Shown: positions 28,138 to 37,861 of the stretch, one piece after another | Layout: the number at the start of each line of letters is the position of its first letter | Numbering within the stretch: position 1 is the first letter of the stretch | Program-made: the position numbers and the translations under genes | The notes under the pieces: generated by a model | The model's input: the letters and a program-made list of their open reading frames with translations, nothing else | Databases searched by the model: none | Told to the model about the DNA's origin: nothing | Source: an uncultured Pseudomonas sp. | Lineage (GTDB): Bacteria > Pseudomonadota > Gammaproteobacteria > Pseudomonadales > Pseudomonadaceae | Length of the DNA stretch: 54,253 bases | Assembly: GCF_946886105.1 (NCBI RefSeq) | Contig: NZ_CAMPHV010000038.1 | Coordinates: 1 to 54,253 of the forward strand | Reading direction: 5' to 3'

Positions 28138-28258
28138 CGGCGGGCATGCCGAAGGCTTGACCGCTTCTGCTCCGCCAGCCCTACCGATCCTGTAGCCCGG
28201 ATGAAGTCCGGGGAAGATTCAGCGCCTGACACAGTTCCCGGATTGCATCCGGGCTACG
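28138..28258. repeat. REP pair between convergent genes
   Basis: A degenerate GGGCATGCCGAAGGCTTGACCGC copy (about 28141-28163) is followed by an inverted pair of the common family: GTAGCCCGGATGAAGTCCGG (from 28194) and CCCGGATTGCATCCGGGCTA (from about 28237). Inverted REP doublets of this kind are called REPINs or BIMEs. Confidence 0.75.
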
Positions 28259-28271
28259 GGATCGAGATCAA

Positions 28272-28490
28272 TCAGCCCTTATGCTGTTTGATATACAGCG
28301 CCTCGACCTTGGCCCGAGCCCAGGGAGTTTTGCGCAGGAAGGTCAGGCTGGATTTGATGCTCGGATCGCTTTTGAAGCAGCGGATATCGATGCGCTCGGC
28401 CAGCCCTTGCCAACCCAGTTTCGCCACCAGGTCGTTGAGAATGGCTTCCAGGGTCACGCCATGCAGGGGGTCTTTCGCGGGCTGGTTCAT
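28272..28490 (-). CDS. VF530-family DNA-binding protein (DUF2132)
   Basis: 72 aa from ATG 28490 (MNQPAKDPLHGVTLEAILND). The segments DPLHGVTLEAILNDLVAKLGWQ, IDIRCFKSDPSIKSSLTFLR and TPWARAKVEALY are the hallmarks of the VF530/DUF2132 family, small alpha-helical proteins annotated as DNA-binding from a structural study of the Vibrio member. The cellular role is unknown. The larger reading from 28868 covers the next gene in another frame and is a shadow. Confidence 0.88.
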   Translation of the reverse strand: MNQPAKDPLHGVTLEAILNDLVAKLGWQGLAERIDIRCFKSDPSIKSSLTFLRKTPWARAKVEALYIKQHKG

Positions 28491-28548
28491 GCTTGCTCGT
28501 TCGGCTCGGGTAATAAGCTGGCAGCTTAACAGGCTGTGGAACAACCAC

Positions 28549-28821
28549 CTATCTGGCCGATCCCCTGCTACGCCTGTTCGACGCCGCAGGCGGCGACTGC
28601 AAATGTTCGACGATGCGGTCCTTGGCCCGCACCCGCTCGAGCCTGAGCCGGTTGAGTTCATCGCCGCTATTGCCATGGGCAACCTCCCATTCGAGCACGC
28701 GGCGGTCGAGTTCGTAATAGCGTTTGACCAGGGCGGCGAACGCGACGTCGCTGGCGAGGCGCGCCTCGAAGCGGTCCGCCAGCTCGGGCAAGTCTTGCAG
28801 CAAATCGTGCTTGGCAACCAT
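28549..28821 (-). CDS. YdcH/DUF465 family small protein
   Basis: 90 aa. MVAKHDLLQDLPELADRFEA followed by FAALVKRYYELDRRVLEWE is the DUF465 (YdcH) pattern: a short two-helix coiled-coil protein, here with a basic Arg/Ser-rich tail (SPPAASNRRSRGSAR). Function is unknown. AGGAGAAACGCCG precedes the ATG, giving a good RBS. It is 58 nt upstream of the VF530 gene on the same strand. Confidence 0.8.
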   Translation of the reverse strand: MVAKHDLLQDLPELADRFEARLASDVAFAALVKRYYELDRRVLEWEVAHGNSGDELNRLRLERVRAKDRIVEHLQSPPAASNRRSRGSAR

Positions 28822-28925
28822 CGGCGTTTCTCCTGACTTCTTCCAGGTTTTGTTCCACGGTTATGCAATCGACTGCATCGTCGCGCATCCGTTCGACGCT
28901 ACCCATGGTCAAGTTGCCCAGCGCA

Positions 28926-30047
28926 TCAGGCATCGCCGAACAACGCCGGCTCGCGATAGTGCCGTGGGCAGGCGTAGCCGTCGGCGCGGAACAGGTGGCA
29001 TTTATTGGCCATCAGGCCGGCGCCGTAGGTCTGCCCGACCGCGACCTTGCGGTTGCCGCAGCTGCGCAGGGTGATCATCGGTTCGACGCCTTCGAGCGTC
29101 AGGTACAGCAGGTTGTGGTCGCCCAGGCGCTCGGCCACCGCGACTTCGCCGTAGAAGGCGAAATCCGCCTGCTCTGCCTCGACGAAATGTTCCGGGCGCA
29201 CGCCCAGGGTCAGGGTTTCGCCGACGCTGACCGCACTGCCGTCGACCGCCACGCTCATGCGCGAGCCGCCAGGCATTTCGATCTCCACCGAATCGCGGCA
29301 GGCCTGTAATGCCCGTACCGGCAGGAAGTTCATCTGCGGCGAGCCGATAAAGCCGGCGACGAACTGATTCCGCGGGTAGTGATAGAGCTCCAGCGGCGGG
29401 CCGACCTGGGCGATTTCGCCGGCGTTGAGTACCACTATCTTGTCGGCCATGGTCATGGCTTCGACCTGATCGTGGGTCACGTAAATCATCGTGGCTTGCA
29501 GGCGTTGATGCAGACGGGATATCTCGATGCGCATCTGCACGCGCAGGAAGGCGTCGAGGTTGGACAAAGGCTCGTCGAACAGGAACACCTTGGGTTCGCG
29601 GACCATGGTGCGGCCGATGGCGACGCGCTGGCGCTGGCCGCCGGAGAGGTCCTTGGGTTTGCGTTCGAGCAACTGGTCCAGTTGCAGGATCTTCGCCACC
29701 TCGCCGACCCGACGGCTGATTTCGCGTTTCTCGACCTTGGCCAGTTTCAGACCGAAAGCCATATTTTCCGCGACGTTCATATGCGGATAGAGCGCGTAGG
29801 ACTGAAACACCATGCCCACCGAACGGTCCATCGGCGGCAACTCGTTGACCCGCTCGCCGCCGATCAGCAGTTCGCCGTCGGTGATGTCCTCGAGCCCGGC
29901 GATCAGGCGCAGCAGGGTCGACTTGCCGCAACCGGACGGACCGACGAACACCACGAACTCGCCGTCGGCGATGTCCAGGTCGATGCCGCGGGTGATCTTG
30001 ATGTCGCCATAGCTCTTGCAGATATTGCGTAGCGTGACGCTGGCCAT
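28926..30047 (-). CDS. malK: Maltose/maltodextrin ABC transporter ATP-binding protein
   Basis: 373 aa. The ATPase domain (1-235) has Walker [10 protein letters not shown] (36-44), the signature LSGGQRQ, Walker B VFLFDEP and the switch His in YVTHDQ. The C-terminal regulatory OB domain (about 236-370) is of MalK/UgpC type. It drives MalFG and in enterobacteria also restrains MalT and is the target of EIIA-Glc. Unlike E. coli, it is not with lamB; it follows the alpha-glucosidase gene, from which it is separated by a REP element and an intrinsic terminator. Identity as malK rests on family plus locus; a UgpC-like protein is the alternative. Confidence 0.93.
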   Translation of the reverse strand: MASVTLRNICKSYGDIKITRGIDLDIADGEFVVFVGPSGCGKSTLLRLIAGLEDITDGELLIGGERVNELPPMDRSVGMVFQSYALYPHMNVAENMAFGLKLAKVEKREISRRVGEVAKILQLDQLLERKPKDLSGGQRQRVAIGRTMVREPKVFLFDEPLSNLDAFLRVQMRIEISRLHQRLQATMIYVTHDQVEAMTMADKIVVLNAGEIAQVGPPLELYHYPRNQFVAGFIGSPQMNFLPVRALQACRDSVEIEMPGGSRMSVAVDGSAVSVGETLTLGVRPEHFVEAEQADFAFYGEVAVAERLGDHNLLYLTLEGVEPMITLRSCGNRKVAVGQTYGAGLMANKCHLFRADGYACPRHYREPALFGDA

Positions 30048-30059
30048 GTGATTTCTCTC

Positions 30060-30094
30060 AAAAACAGGGCCTGCCGAACGGACTCGGCCAGGCC
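30060..30094 (-). terminator. Intrinsic terminator/attenuator between alpha-glucosidase gene and malK
   Basis: On the minus strand GGCCTGGCCGA and TCGGCAGGCC form a 10-bp stem with one bulge and a 6-nt loop, followed by CTGTTTTTG. It lies 100 nt past the alpha-glucosidase stop and only 13 nt before the malK ATG, overlapping its leader, so it should reduce read-through into malK unless malK has its own promoter. Confidence 0.65.
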
Positions 30095-30112
30095 AAAAGA
30101 CTTCAGGAACCT

Positions 30113-30183
30113 GTAGGAGCCAGCTTGCTGGCGATCTGTCGCCCTGATCACCAGCAAGGACTGGGCGTCCCCCTGGTTCCTAC
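30113..30183. repeat. REP element of the GTAGGAGCCAGC family
   Basis: GTAGGAGCCAGCTTGCTGGC begins at 30113 and a partly degenerate inverted mate (ATCACCAGCAAGG ... TTCCTAC) closes at 30183. This is a third REP family in the window, common between Pseudomonas genes. Confidence 0.75.
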
Positions 30184-30197
30184 AACCGCAATCGTCG

Positions 30198-31817
30198 TCA
30201 ACCCAGCAAACGGGCGAAACCGAAACCCTGAGCCGGCAACTCTACCCCGGTATTGCCGAACAGCGCAGTGCTGGCCGGCGCCGGCAGCGCTTCGACCTTT
30301 GCCGTCCAGGCGAAGTGCCGCGCCTGACTGCCCAGGTTGAACAGACACAGCCAGGCCTCATCGCCCAAACGCCGCTCGAACACCAGCAGGTCGTCGTCAT
30401 GGTGCAGGACGCGCAGGCTACCCTCGATCAACAACGGCTGGCTCTGGCGCCAGGCGATAAAACGCCGGTAGGTGTTGAGCATGGAGTCTTCATTTGGCTC
30501 CTGGGCGGCGACGGACAGCGGCAAGTGGCGGCTGGACAACGGCAACCAGGGTTGCTCGCGACTGAAACCGCCGTGCAGATCGCCCTCGTGCCAGGGCATA
30601 GGCGTGCGGCAGCCGTCACGGCCCTTGAACTCGGGCCAGAAACGGATGCCGTAGGGGTCGACCAGTTGTTCGAATTGCAGTTCGGCCTCGTCCAGGCCCA
30701 ACTCCTCGCCCTGGTACAGACACACGCTACCGCGCAACGACAGCAGCAGCGCCATGAACAGCCGGCCGCGGCTGAAGTCCGGCTGGCCATCCAGCGCCCA
30801 ACGGCTCATCACCCGCACCACGTCATGGTTGCCGATCGACCAGCAAGGCCAGCCGTCGACCAGCTCGCGCTCGACGCTTTCGATGGTGTGGCGCAGAAAC
30901 GCCGGGCTGCACTGCTCGGTCAGCAGGTCGAAGGAATAGGCCATATGCAGAGTGTCGCCACCGCCGGTATAGGCGGCCATGGTGCGCAGCGACTGGTCGC
31001 AGCCGATCTCCGCGACAGTCGCGCTGCCCGGATAACGTTCGAGCAACTGGCGGATGCGTTTGAGGAACAGCAGGTTTTCCGGCTGGGTCTTGTCGTGGAG
31101 GTGCTGCTGGAAGGCGTAGGGGTTGTCGGCGCGCACGCCAATGCTGCCCTCGCGCACTTCATGGTTCGGCGGGTTATTGCGCAGCGCGCGATCGTGAAAG
31201 TAGAAATTCGCCGCATCCAGACGGAAGCCGTCGACACCCAGTTGCAGCCAGAACTCCATGTCGTCGAGCAATTGCTGCTGCACCGCCTCACAGTGGAAAT
31301 TCAGGTCCGGCTGGCTGGAAAGAAAGTTGTGCAGGTAATACTGCCGACGCCGGCTGTCCCAACTCCAGGCCGGGCCGCCGAATACCGACAGCCAATTGTT
31401 CGGCACAGTGCCGTCTTCCTTGGGGTCGGCCCAGACATACCAGTCGGCCTTGGGATTGTCGCGGCTGGAGCGGCTTTCCTTGAACCACTCATGCTGGTCC
31501 GAGGAGTGATTGAGCACCTGGTCGATCAGCATGCGAATGCCGCGGGCATGGGCGGCCTGCACCAGTTGGCTGAAATCGGCCAGGGTGCCGAACAGCGGAT
31601 CGACGCCGCGGTAGTCGGATACGTCGTAGCCGAAATCCTTCATCGGCGAGGTGAAAAACGGCGACAGCCAGATGGCATCGACATTCAGGCTGGCGATGTA
31701 ATCGATTTTCTCCAACACGCCGAGCAGGTCACCGATGCCATCACCGTTGCTGTCGAAAAAGCTGCGCGGGTAAACCTGATAAATAACGCCACCGCGCCAC
31801 CAGTCATTGTGAGTCAT
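30198..31817 (-). CDS. Alpha-glucosidase (GH13, oligo-1,6-glucosidase/maltase type)
   Basis: 539 aa with no signal peptide, so cytoplasmic. GH13 (beta/alpha)8 barrel with N-terminal WWRGGVIYQVYPRSFFDSNGDG-type opening. The catalytic triad is visible: Asp201 (DGFRLDAANFYF), Glu270 (VAEIGC) and Asp332 (GNHDVVR). Region I reads LIDQVLNHSSDQH. It would hydrolyse imported maltose and maltodextrins from the non-reducing end to glucose, which would substitute for the MalP/MalQ route not found here. It is upstream of malK and follows a MalT-box region at 31877-31948. Confidence 0.93.
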   Translation of the reverse strand: MTHNDWWRGGVIYQVYPRSFFDSNGDGIGDLLGVLEKIDYIASLNVDAIWLSPFFTSPMKDFGYDVSDYRGVDPLFGTLADFSQLVQAAHARGIRMLIDQVLNHSSDQHEWFKESRSSRDNPKADWYVWADPKEDGTVPNNWLSVFGGPAWSWDSRRRQYYLHNFLSSQPDLNFHCEAVQQQLLDDMEFWLQLGVDGFRLDAANFYFHDRALRNNPPNHEVREGSIGVRADNPYAFQQHLHDKTQPENLLFLKRIRQLLERYPGSATVAEIGCDQSLRTMAAYTGGGDTLHMAYSFDLLTEQCSPAFLRHTIESVERELVDGWPCWSIGNHDVVRVMSRWALDGQPDFSRGRLFMALLLSLRGSVCLYQGEELGLDEAELQFEQLVDPYGIRFWPEFKGRDGCRTPMPWHEGDLHGGFSREQPWLPLSSRHLPLSVAAQEPNEDSMLNTYRRFIAWRQSQPLLIEGSLRVLHHDDDLLVFERRLGDEAWLCLFNLGSQARHFAWTAKVEALPAPASTALFGNTGVELPAQGFGFARLLG

Positions 31818-31876
31818 ACAGCCAACCTTCGAGGTAATGGAAAGATGCTTTCACTCTAGGTTCGCGCCTGTGCCGG

Positions 31877-31948
31877 CACATCCTCCCGGCGGGTTATTTC
31901 GCGGGAGGATGGTGCAGGCGTAGGCCGTGGGCGTAGAGGGGGATGAGG
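31877..31948. promoter_or_regulatory. MalT-type box cluster upstream of alpha-glucosidase/malK
   Basis: Three boxes: minus-strand GGGAGGATGTG (31887-31877), plus-strand GCGGGAGGATGG (31901-31912), and GGGGGATGAGG (31938-31948), which contains the E. coli MalT consensus GGGGATGAGG. GGCGTAG is repeated between them at 31918-31924 and 31930-31936. The same grouping recurs at 39152-39197. Confidence 0.6.
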
Positions 31949-32081
31949 CGCGCAGCGGGGGGCTGGCTATCGATAGGATCAACCCCGGCGGCATCTGTTC
32001 TTTGCTTTTGAGCAGCGATCGCACAGACGACGCAAAAGTCCCCTTCAGGAGGCCGAGTGGAATCGCCGCGTAAGGGGTTGA

Positions 32082-32239
32082 GCGACATGGATGTCGCGAG
32101 AGCCGCGATGGGCCAGGGATGGCCCTTCGCGGCGGGCCCCTGGAGCGGTGATGGAAGGAGGGAACCCCGGCGCAGCCGGGGCCGGATGTCGGGGTGCCCT
32201 TCTCTTTGGTTACTTTCTCTTGGGCAAGCAAGAGAAAGT
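32082..32239. repeat. Multi-hairpin intergenic element
   Basis: Four strong stem-loops in 158 bp: GCGACAT-GG-ATGTCGC (32082-32097); CCGCGA-T-GGGCCA-GGGA-TGGCCC-T-TCGCGG (32103-32132); CCCCGGC-GCA-GCCGGGG (32165-32181); and ACTTTCTCTTG-GGCAAG-CAAGAGAAAGT with an 11-bp perfect stem (32212-32239). The surrounding text (GTGCCCTTCTCTTTGGTTAC) resembles a repeat I remember from other pseudomonads. It fills the gap between malT and the alpha-glucosidase gene, where no protein gene is supported. Confidence 0.7.
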
Positions 32240-32328
32240 GACTCGCCCGTGAGGGGCGAAACCAGAAGCCGGATTCGACGCGCTAATGAACCTGTTACAG
32301 AAGCAAGGAGCACCTGCAAAAACATCCG

Positions 32329-35073
32329 CTACTCACCCTGAATCTTGCTCAACAAACTACGCGCCAGCTGCACCGCCTCGCTGCGGTGGCTGATATTGAG
32401 CTTCTGGTAGAGGCTACGGATATGGGTCTTGATCGTGGTCGGGGCGACGTTGAGGTGTTCGGCGATCTGCTCGTTGGACTGGCCGGCATGGATCAGGCTG
32501 AGTACCTGCCATTCACGGCGGGTCAGCGGCGAGTGGCGCAGCAGCTCGGGTACGTCGGGACGGTTGATGATGTCCTGGATCACCGCCTCGTCGAGGGTGA
32601 TGCGGATCGCCCGACTGAAGTCGCGCTGCTGCTGGGCCAGTTGGATCAGCCGGTCGGCGCGCTGGGCTTCCAGCTCGCCGAGGCGGCGTTCGTGCTGCAG
32701 CGATTTGAGCATGACGATGATCAGCTTGCCGATGCGCAGGAAACTGCCGATGGCGCCGGTGTTGCTGGCCAGGCTCAGGGCCTGGTGCAGGTGGTCGAGG
32801 GCCAGTTGGCGTTCCTCGCGCAGCCAATGCAATTGGGCCTGGAGGATGTGGTTGCGGTTGGCGTCCATCACCAGGCCATGGTGTTCGGCGTCGATCTGCA
32901 ACTGGCGGATGATCGGCAGGGCCTTGTCCGGCTGGTTGAGCGACAGGTGCGCGCGCACATGGTTACGCCCGTTGTACTGAGCGAAGTGGTTGGCCCCCGG
33001 CTTTAGCGGCGGCGCGGTGCCCAGCCACTGCTGGATGGCTTCCTTGTCCTGGGTCGAATCCCAGTAGCCGAGCATCACCGCATGGGCATTGGTCAGCCAG
33101 TCGATATGGTAGTTGTCGTCGGCCAGCATGCTCTGGATCTTGCCGATATAGTCGGCGCACACGCTCTGCTGGCCGCGGGCGTGGGCGATGCTGGCGAGCA
33201 GCGCATAGCACTGCAGCAGCCAGCGGTCGCCGACCTCGTCGAGAATCTGGATGCCCTGTAGCGCGCACTGTTCGGCGGCGTCGAGGTGGTGCCATTCCCA
33301 CAGCACCTGGCCGCGCACGCGGTAGATGAACTCCATGATCGGTGTGGCCTGCAGGCGTTCCTGCTCGATGTAATGGATAGCCTTTTCCTGCAGCGAATAG
33401 GCCTTTTGCAGATGGCCCTGGGCAATGGCGATTTCCGACAGCTGCCCCAGGCTCCAGACCACCAGGTGCGAGGCATGGATCTCGCGGGCGCGGCCTTCGG
33501 CTTCCTCGTATTGCTGCTGCGCCTGCACCAGCAGGCCCTGGACGAAATGCGCCTCGGCCAGCCCGGACAGCGCGGCGACCCGCGAGGTGCGCATGATCAG
33601 CGGTTCGCAGGCCAGCGCCTCGTGGGCCAGGGCGATGGCCTTCTGCTCGTCGCCGCGGTTCATCGCCACCTGGGCGCGCACCGCATTGAACTCGCCGACG
33701 ATGCGCGCCCATTCCTGTTCGGAGCAGCGCTCCTGCAAGGCCCGCTCGCCGGCGCTGAACCAGCTCTCGACCTGATCGAACTGATAGGAGTTCTGCGACA
33801 CCCAGGCCTGCAACAGGGTGAACAGCGGCGAGCTGGCGATGCTGCTGACCGGCAGGGTTTCCAGGCACTGCTGCAACAGGCTCAGGCGGCCCTGGCGGTA
33901 GAACTGCCGGCCGTGGCGCTCCAGCACTTCGCCGACGCGTTCCGGGTTGCGCGCCAGCACCGCATGGCGCGCGGCCTCTTCCGGCAGGTTTTCGGCGAAC
34001 AGCGCCTGCGAGGCGCGCAGGTGCAGTTCGGTTATCCGCTGCGGTTGATGAGTGCGCAATTCGCCCTGGAGGAACACCGCGAACAACGGGTGATAGGCGT
34101 ACCACTGGCGCAGGCTGTCGAGCGGCTGGAGGAACAGGCCGCCGCGCTCGATCTGTTCGAGCATGTCGCGAGCGTTGCAGCCCTGGGTCAGGTGATCGGC
34201 CAGGGGCGCGTTGAAGCGTTCCAGCAGGCAGGTGGCCTGGAGAAACTCCAGGGTCGCCGGGCTCAGCTCGCCGACCACCTGCTCGCGCAGGTAATCACGG
34301 ATATAGGGATGGCCGAGTTGCAGGCTCTCGAGAAACAGGTCCATGCCGCGGCTGGTCTGCACCTCCTGCAACAGCAGTTGCAGGGCGCTCGGCCAACCGC
34401 CAATACGCCGATTGAGGCGCTCGACCTGCTCGCGATTGATCGCCGCCGGCAGGTTCAGGTCCAGCAGCGCCTGGACTTCGTCGGTTTCGAACGCCAGTTG
34501 CTGGGCATCGAGGATCAGCAGCTGGTGCTTGACCCGCAGCTCGGCGACGCCCAGCTCCGGCAGGCCGCGGCTGCACACCAGCAGGGTCATCCAGGTCGGC
34601 ATGTTGCGCAGGAAGAAACGCAGCGCGGCGATCACCTCGCGGTTGTCCAGCAGCTCGAATTCATCGAGCACCAGCAGCAGCGGCGCATGCTCGGCCGGCA
34701 GTTCGGCGAGCAGGTGGGTCAGCAGGGTTTCGAAACTCTCGCCGCCCTGCTCGGCCAGCAGCAGGCTCAGCGGGCAGCCGTGTTCGAGTTGACGGTCGAG
34801 GGCGTGCAGCAGGTAGCGGCCGAGCTGGCGCGGTTGGTTGTCGCCGGCGTGCAGTTGCAGCCAGGCGACCGGACCGTTGAACGCCCCGGCCCATTGGCAG
34901 GCCAGGGTGGTTTTGCCGAAGCCGCTGGGTGCTTGCAGCATCACCAGACGCACCTCGCGCAGGCGCGGCAGCCACTCGTCGAGGCGCGGGCGGGCGAGCA
35001 AGCCGGGCGGCAGGGTCGGCATATTGAGCTTCGCGGGAATCAGCGGAAAAGCGGCTGGCATGGCGGCATTCAT
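32329..35073 (-). CDS. malT: MalT, LuxR/LAL-type activator of the maltose regulon
   Basis: 914 aa (E. coli MalT is 901). An N-terminal STAND ATPase has Walker A APSGFGKTTL (about 50-60) and an Asp-rich Walker B-like LLLVLDEFELL. The central region is helical repeats and the C-terminal LuxR helix-turn-helix reads RREWQVLSLIHAGQ... NEQIAEHLNVAPTTIKTH. MalT oligomerises with ATP and maltotriose and binds arrays of GGGGATGAGG boxes. Matching boxes occur in three control regions of this island. Start ATG 35073 is preceded by GGGAAACG. It is transcribed in the same direction as malEFG but 143 nt after malG, across a REP. Confidence 0.92.
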   Translation of the reverse strand: MNAAMPAAFPLIPAKLNMPTLPPGLLARPRLDEWLPRLREVRLVMLQAPSGFGKTTLACQWAGAFNGPVAWLQLHAGDNQPRQLGRYLLHALDRQLEHGCPLSLLLAEQGGESFETLLTHLLAELPAEHAPLLLVLDEFELLDNREVIAALRFFLRNMPTWMTLLVCSRGLPELGVAELRVKHQLLILDAQQLAFETDEVQALLDLNLPAAINREQVERLNRRIGGWPSALQLLLQEVQTSRGMDLFLESLQLGHPYIRDYLREQVVGELSPATLEFLQATCLLERFNAPLADHLTQGCNARDMLEQIERGGLFLQPLDSLRQWYAYHPLFAVFLQGELRTHQPQRITELHLRASQALFAENLPEEAARHAVLARNPERVGEVLERHGRQFYRQGRLSLLQQCLETLPVSSIASSPLFTLLQAWVSQNSYQFDQVESWFSAGERALQERCSEQEWARIVGEFNAVRAQVAMNRGDEQKAIALAHEALACEPLIMRTSRVAALSGLAEAHFVQGLLVQAQQQYEEAEGRAREIHASHLVVWSLGQLSEIAIAQGHLQKAYSLQEKAIHYIEQERLQATPIMEFIYRVRGQVLWEWHHLDAAEQCALQGIQILDEVGDRWLLQCYALLASIAHARGQQSVCADYIGKIQSMLADDNYHIDWLTNAHAVMLGYWDSTQDKEAIQQWLGTAPPLKPGANHFAQYNGRNHVRAHLSLNQPDKALPIIRQLQIDAEHHGLVMDANRNHILQAQLHWLREERQLALDHLHQALSLASNTGAIGSFLRIGKLIIVMLKSLQHERRLGELEAQRADRLIQLAQQQRDFSRAIRITLDEAVIQDIINRPDVPELLRHSPLTRREWQVLSLIHAGQSNEQIAEHLNVAPTTIKTHIRSLYQKLNISHRSEAVQLARSLLSKIQGE

Positions 35074-35156
35074 GATCGTTTCCCGTTTGTTATTGGTTAT
35101 TCGGGTAAGCGCTGAATTCTACGCAAATCGCGGGCAATACTCGGGTTTCGATCTGT

Positions 35157-35187
35157 GTTGGGCTTCGCAAAGCTCAGCCCAACCTAC
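35157..35187. repeat. REP-like hairpin between malG and malT
   Basis: GTTGGGCT and AGCCCAAC form an 8-bp stem (35157-35183), followed by CTAC. It is one copy of a further palindromic family in the window and sits in the only gap between malG and malT. Confidence 0.6.
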
Positions 35188-35216
35188 GCCAGCACGCCCG
35201 TCCAACGTCGCATCGG

Positions 35217-36107
35217 CTACCCCTTCACCCCACCCGCGGTCAGCCCGCCGACTATCCACTTCTGGCAATAGAGGAACACCGCGGTGATCGGCAGGCCGGA
35301 GAGCACCGCGGCGGCGGCGAAGTCGCCCCACAGGTAGTTCTGGTCGTACAGGTACTGCTGGGCGCCGACCGACAGGGTCAGTTTGTCGACATCCATCAAC
35401 AGCACCGAGGCGATCGGGTATTCGGTGATGCTGGTGATAAAGGCGAGGATAAATACCACCGCGAGAATCGGCACGCTCATCGGCAGGAGGATATGCACGA
35501 ATGCCTGCCAGGTGGTGGCGCCGTCGACGATCGCGGCCTCTTCGAGCGAGGCGTCGATGCTCTCGAAGTAGCCCTTGATCGTCCAGATATGCAGGGCCAT
35601 GCCGCCCAGGGAGGCGATGATCACCGCGCCATGGGTGTTCACCCCGAGCCAGCTGACATGCTCGCCGAGTTGGTCGAACAGCGCATAGATCGCCACCAGG
35701 GTCAGCACCGGCGGGAACATCTGAAAAATCAGCATGCCCTTGAGGACCGGCCCCTTGCCGCGAAAACGCAGGCGGGCGAAGGCGTAGGCGCTGGTGGTCG
35801 ACAGCAGCAGGATCAGCAGCGAGCTGATCACCGCGATCTTGATCGAGTTCCACAGCCAGGTCAGCACCGGGAACGGTGGATTGCTGATCGCGCCATTTTC
35901 ATGGACGTAGGGGATGCCCAACGCCAGCGACCAATGCTCCAGGGTAGGGTTATCCGGGAACAGGCTGCCGGTGGCGAAGTTGCCTTCGCGAAAGGAGATC
36001 GACACCACCATCAGCAGCGGGAAGACGATCAGCGCGATAAAACCGAGCAAGCCGAGGTGGGTCGCCCAAACCCGGTATTTGACGGACTTTCGATGGACCA
36101 TGGCCAT
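35217..36107 (-). CDS. malG: Maltodextrin ABC transporter permease
   Basis: 296 aa with six predicted membrane helices. The EAA loop that docks on MalK reads [21 protein letters not shown]. With MalF it forms the membrane channel of the importer. The ATG lies 10 nt after the malF stop with GAGGAAC as RBS, so the two genes are in one operon. Length matches E. coli MalG (296 aa). Confidence 0.95.
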   Translation of the reverse strand: MAMVHRKSVKYRVWATHLGLLGFIALIVFPLLMVVSISFREGNFATGSLFPDNPTLEHWSLALGIPYVHENGAISNPPFPVLTWLWNSIKIAVISSLLILLLSTTSAYAFARLRFRGKGPVLKGMLIFQMFPPVLTLVAIYALFDQLGEHVSWLGVNTHGAVIIASLGGMALHIWTIKGYFESIDASLEEAAIVDGATTWQAFVHILLPMSVPILAVVFILAFITSITEYPIASVLLMDVDKLTLSVGAQQYLYDQNYLWGDFAAAAVLSGLPITAVFLYCQKWIVGGLTAGGVKG

Positions 36108-36117
36108 ATGCAGTTCC

Positions 36118-37695
36118 TCAGACCTTCACTTTCGAGAGCTTCAGGTTCAGCCAGGCCATGGCGCCGACGACGATAAAGATCAGCGTGGCGATGGCGGCGG
36201 CCAGGGCGAAGTTCTGCCCGGAATCCTGAAAGGCGATGCGGTAGGTGTAGCTGACCAGCAGGTCGGTGGTGCCGGCCGGCGTGGTGGTGCCGAGAATGTC
36301 CGGGCCACCGCGGGTAAGCAGGGTGATCAGCACGAAATTGTTGAAGTTGAAGGCGAAGCTGGCGATCAGCAAGGGCGCCAACGGCTTGATCAACAGCGGC
36401 AGGGTGATCTTCAGCAGGTTGTCCAACGGCGTCGCGCCGTCGATCGCCGATGCCTCGTAGAGGTCGCGCGGGATCGCCTGCAACAGGCCCATGCACAGCA
36501 ACAAGATGTAGGGGTAACCGAGCCAGGTGTTGACGATCAGGATCATCGCGCGGGCCAGGGTCGGGTCGCTGAACCAGTCCGGGCGCACGCCGAACAGCGA
36601 ATCGAGGAGCAGATTCAGCTCGCCGAAGTTCTGGTTGAACAGCCCCTTGAACACCAGGATGGAAATGAACCCCGGCACCGCGTAAGGCAGGATCAGCATC
36701 ATCCGGTAGAACGCTTTGCCGCCGACCAGCTCCCACTGCAACACGCTGGCCAGCGTTAGGCCGACTGCCAGGGTGAAGAGCACGGTGAGGGCGGCGAAGC
36801 AGATGGTCCAGATGAATATCTGGATAAAGGGCCCGCGTATTTTCGGGTCGGTCAGCACCTTGGCGAAGTTGCTCCAGCCTGCGTACACGGTAAAGCCGGG
36901 GGCGACCCGCTGGCCTGCGGCGTCGAGGTAGAAGCCGCTGTCGTGGTCGGCGATCAGGCGTTCGCCGGTCTTGGTATTGAGCAGCGCGCCGTCGTCCTGC
37001 AGGCGGTACAGCGGTTTGACCGCCGCCACTTCGCGCAGGCCGTAGAGGCGCAACAACTCGCCTGCGCCGCCGCGCAGCACCCATTGCTCCAGCTCGGCGC
37101 GACGCTGAATCACCTCGCGCAGCGCCAACGCCGCGCCGATCTCGCCTGCGTCGGCTTGCGGGGTCAGGCTCAGCGGCTCGGCCGCCTGCGGGTCGCCGGA
37201 CAGCGGCGCGGAGACGAATACGCCCTGCTCGCCTTTGTCGACGCGTATACGCAGTTGGCCCTGATCGTCCCGGTGCAGGCTGAAGGCATAGCGCTCGCCG
37301 GCCACATGGGTCTGGCGCAGGTGATAGCGCTGCACCTGCTCGAAGCTCAGCAGGTTGTCGCCGCTGTAGTTGGTGAAGCCGATGCCCACGGTGTACAGCA
37401 GCGGAAAAATCACGAACACCAGCATGCCGGCCACCGCCGGGAAGATATAGCGGTGGGCATAGGCCCGCTGGTTGATGAAGACGAAGCTGGCGAGCCCGCA
37501 GACCACCAGCCCGAGCAGGGCGAACACCGTTTGCCCCTGGGCATAGAGGGCGATCACCAGGTAGAGCGCAAGCCCGTTGCACAGCAGCCAGACCGCCCAA
37601 CGCATGACAACGGAAAAGGACACGGCGCTCAGGGATTTCGACATGGCGGAGTTGGACAGCTCGATGGGCAGGTTGACGGCGGACATCGGAATCAT
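36118..37695 (-). CDS. malF: Maltodextrin ABC transporter permease
   Basis: 525 aa with the MalF-specific extra N-terminal helices and a large periplasmic loop between helices 3 and 4 (about 95-275) that contacts MalE. The core transporter domain carries an EAA loop ([21 protein letters not shown]). E. coli MalF has 514 aa. It follows malE after a 166-nt gap holding strong hairpins, and precedes malG by 10 nt. An alternative ATG lies three codons downstream. Confidence 0.95.
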   Translation of the reverse strand: MIPMSAVNLPIELSNSAMSKSLSAVSFSVVMRWAVWLLCNGLALYLVIALYAQGQTVFALLGLVVCGLASFVFINQRAYAHRYIFPAVAGMLVFVIFPLLYTVGIGFTNYSGDNLLSFEQVQRYHLRQTHVAGERYAFSLHRDDQGQLRIRVDKGEQGVFVSAPLSGDPQAAEPLSLTPQADAGEIGAALALREVIQRRAELEQWVLRGGAGELLRLYGLREVAAVKPLYRLQDDGALLNTKTGERLIADHDSGFYLDAAGQRVAPGFTVYAGWSNFAKVLTDPKIRGPFIQIFIWTICFAALTVLFTLAVGLTLASVLQWELVGGKAFYRMMLILPYAVPGFISILVFKGLFNQNFGELNLLLDSLFGVRPDWFSDPTLARAMILIVNTWLGYPYILLLCMGLLQAIPRDLYEASAIDGATPLDNLLKITLPLLIKPLAPLLIASFAFNFNNFVLITLLTRGGPDILGTTTPAGTTDLLVSYTYRIAFQDSGQNFALAAAIATLIFIVVGAMAWLNLKLSKVKV

Positions 37696-37801
37696 AGCCT
37701 CATGGCGCGCAGCCGGCGGCGCTCAAGCCTGCAATTCGCGCCGCGAAGCCGCCCTTGTCGCCGGCTCCCAGCGGGAGCATGTCGGCACGAGCGGTCATGT
37801 C

Positions 37802-37840
37802 GCGAAGCTTCGCAGGTCGGGGCGCCGCACGCGGCACCCC
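37802..37840 (-). promoter_or_regulatory. Stem-loops in the malE-malF intercistronic gap
   Basis: GCGAAGCTTCGC (37802-37813) is a perfect palindrome. GGGGCGCCGC-AC-GCGGCACCCC (about 37819-37840) is a near-perfect 10-bp stem. Both lie just after the malE stop. In E. coli a REP at the same place protects malE mRNA so that binding protein exceeds permease; the same role is inferred here with an unrelated sequence. Confidence 0.5.
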
Positions 37841-37861
37841 GTTCGCCTACCGGTTGCGGGG

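Noticed and set aside
32057..32341. 94-aa ORF in the malT/alpha-glucosidase gap
   Set aside because: It lies over the multi-hairpin repeat; similar short ORFs on both strands come from palindromes, not protein coding.
33286..35115. 609-aa ORF antisense to malT
   Set aside because: Gln-rich shadow; malT on the other strand has intact ATPase and LuxR domains.
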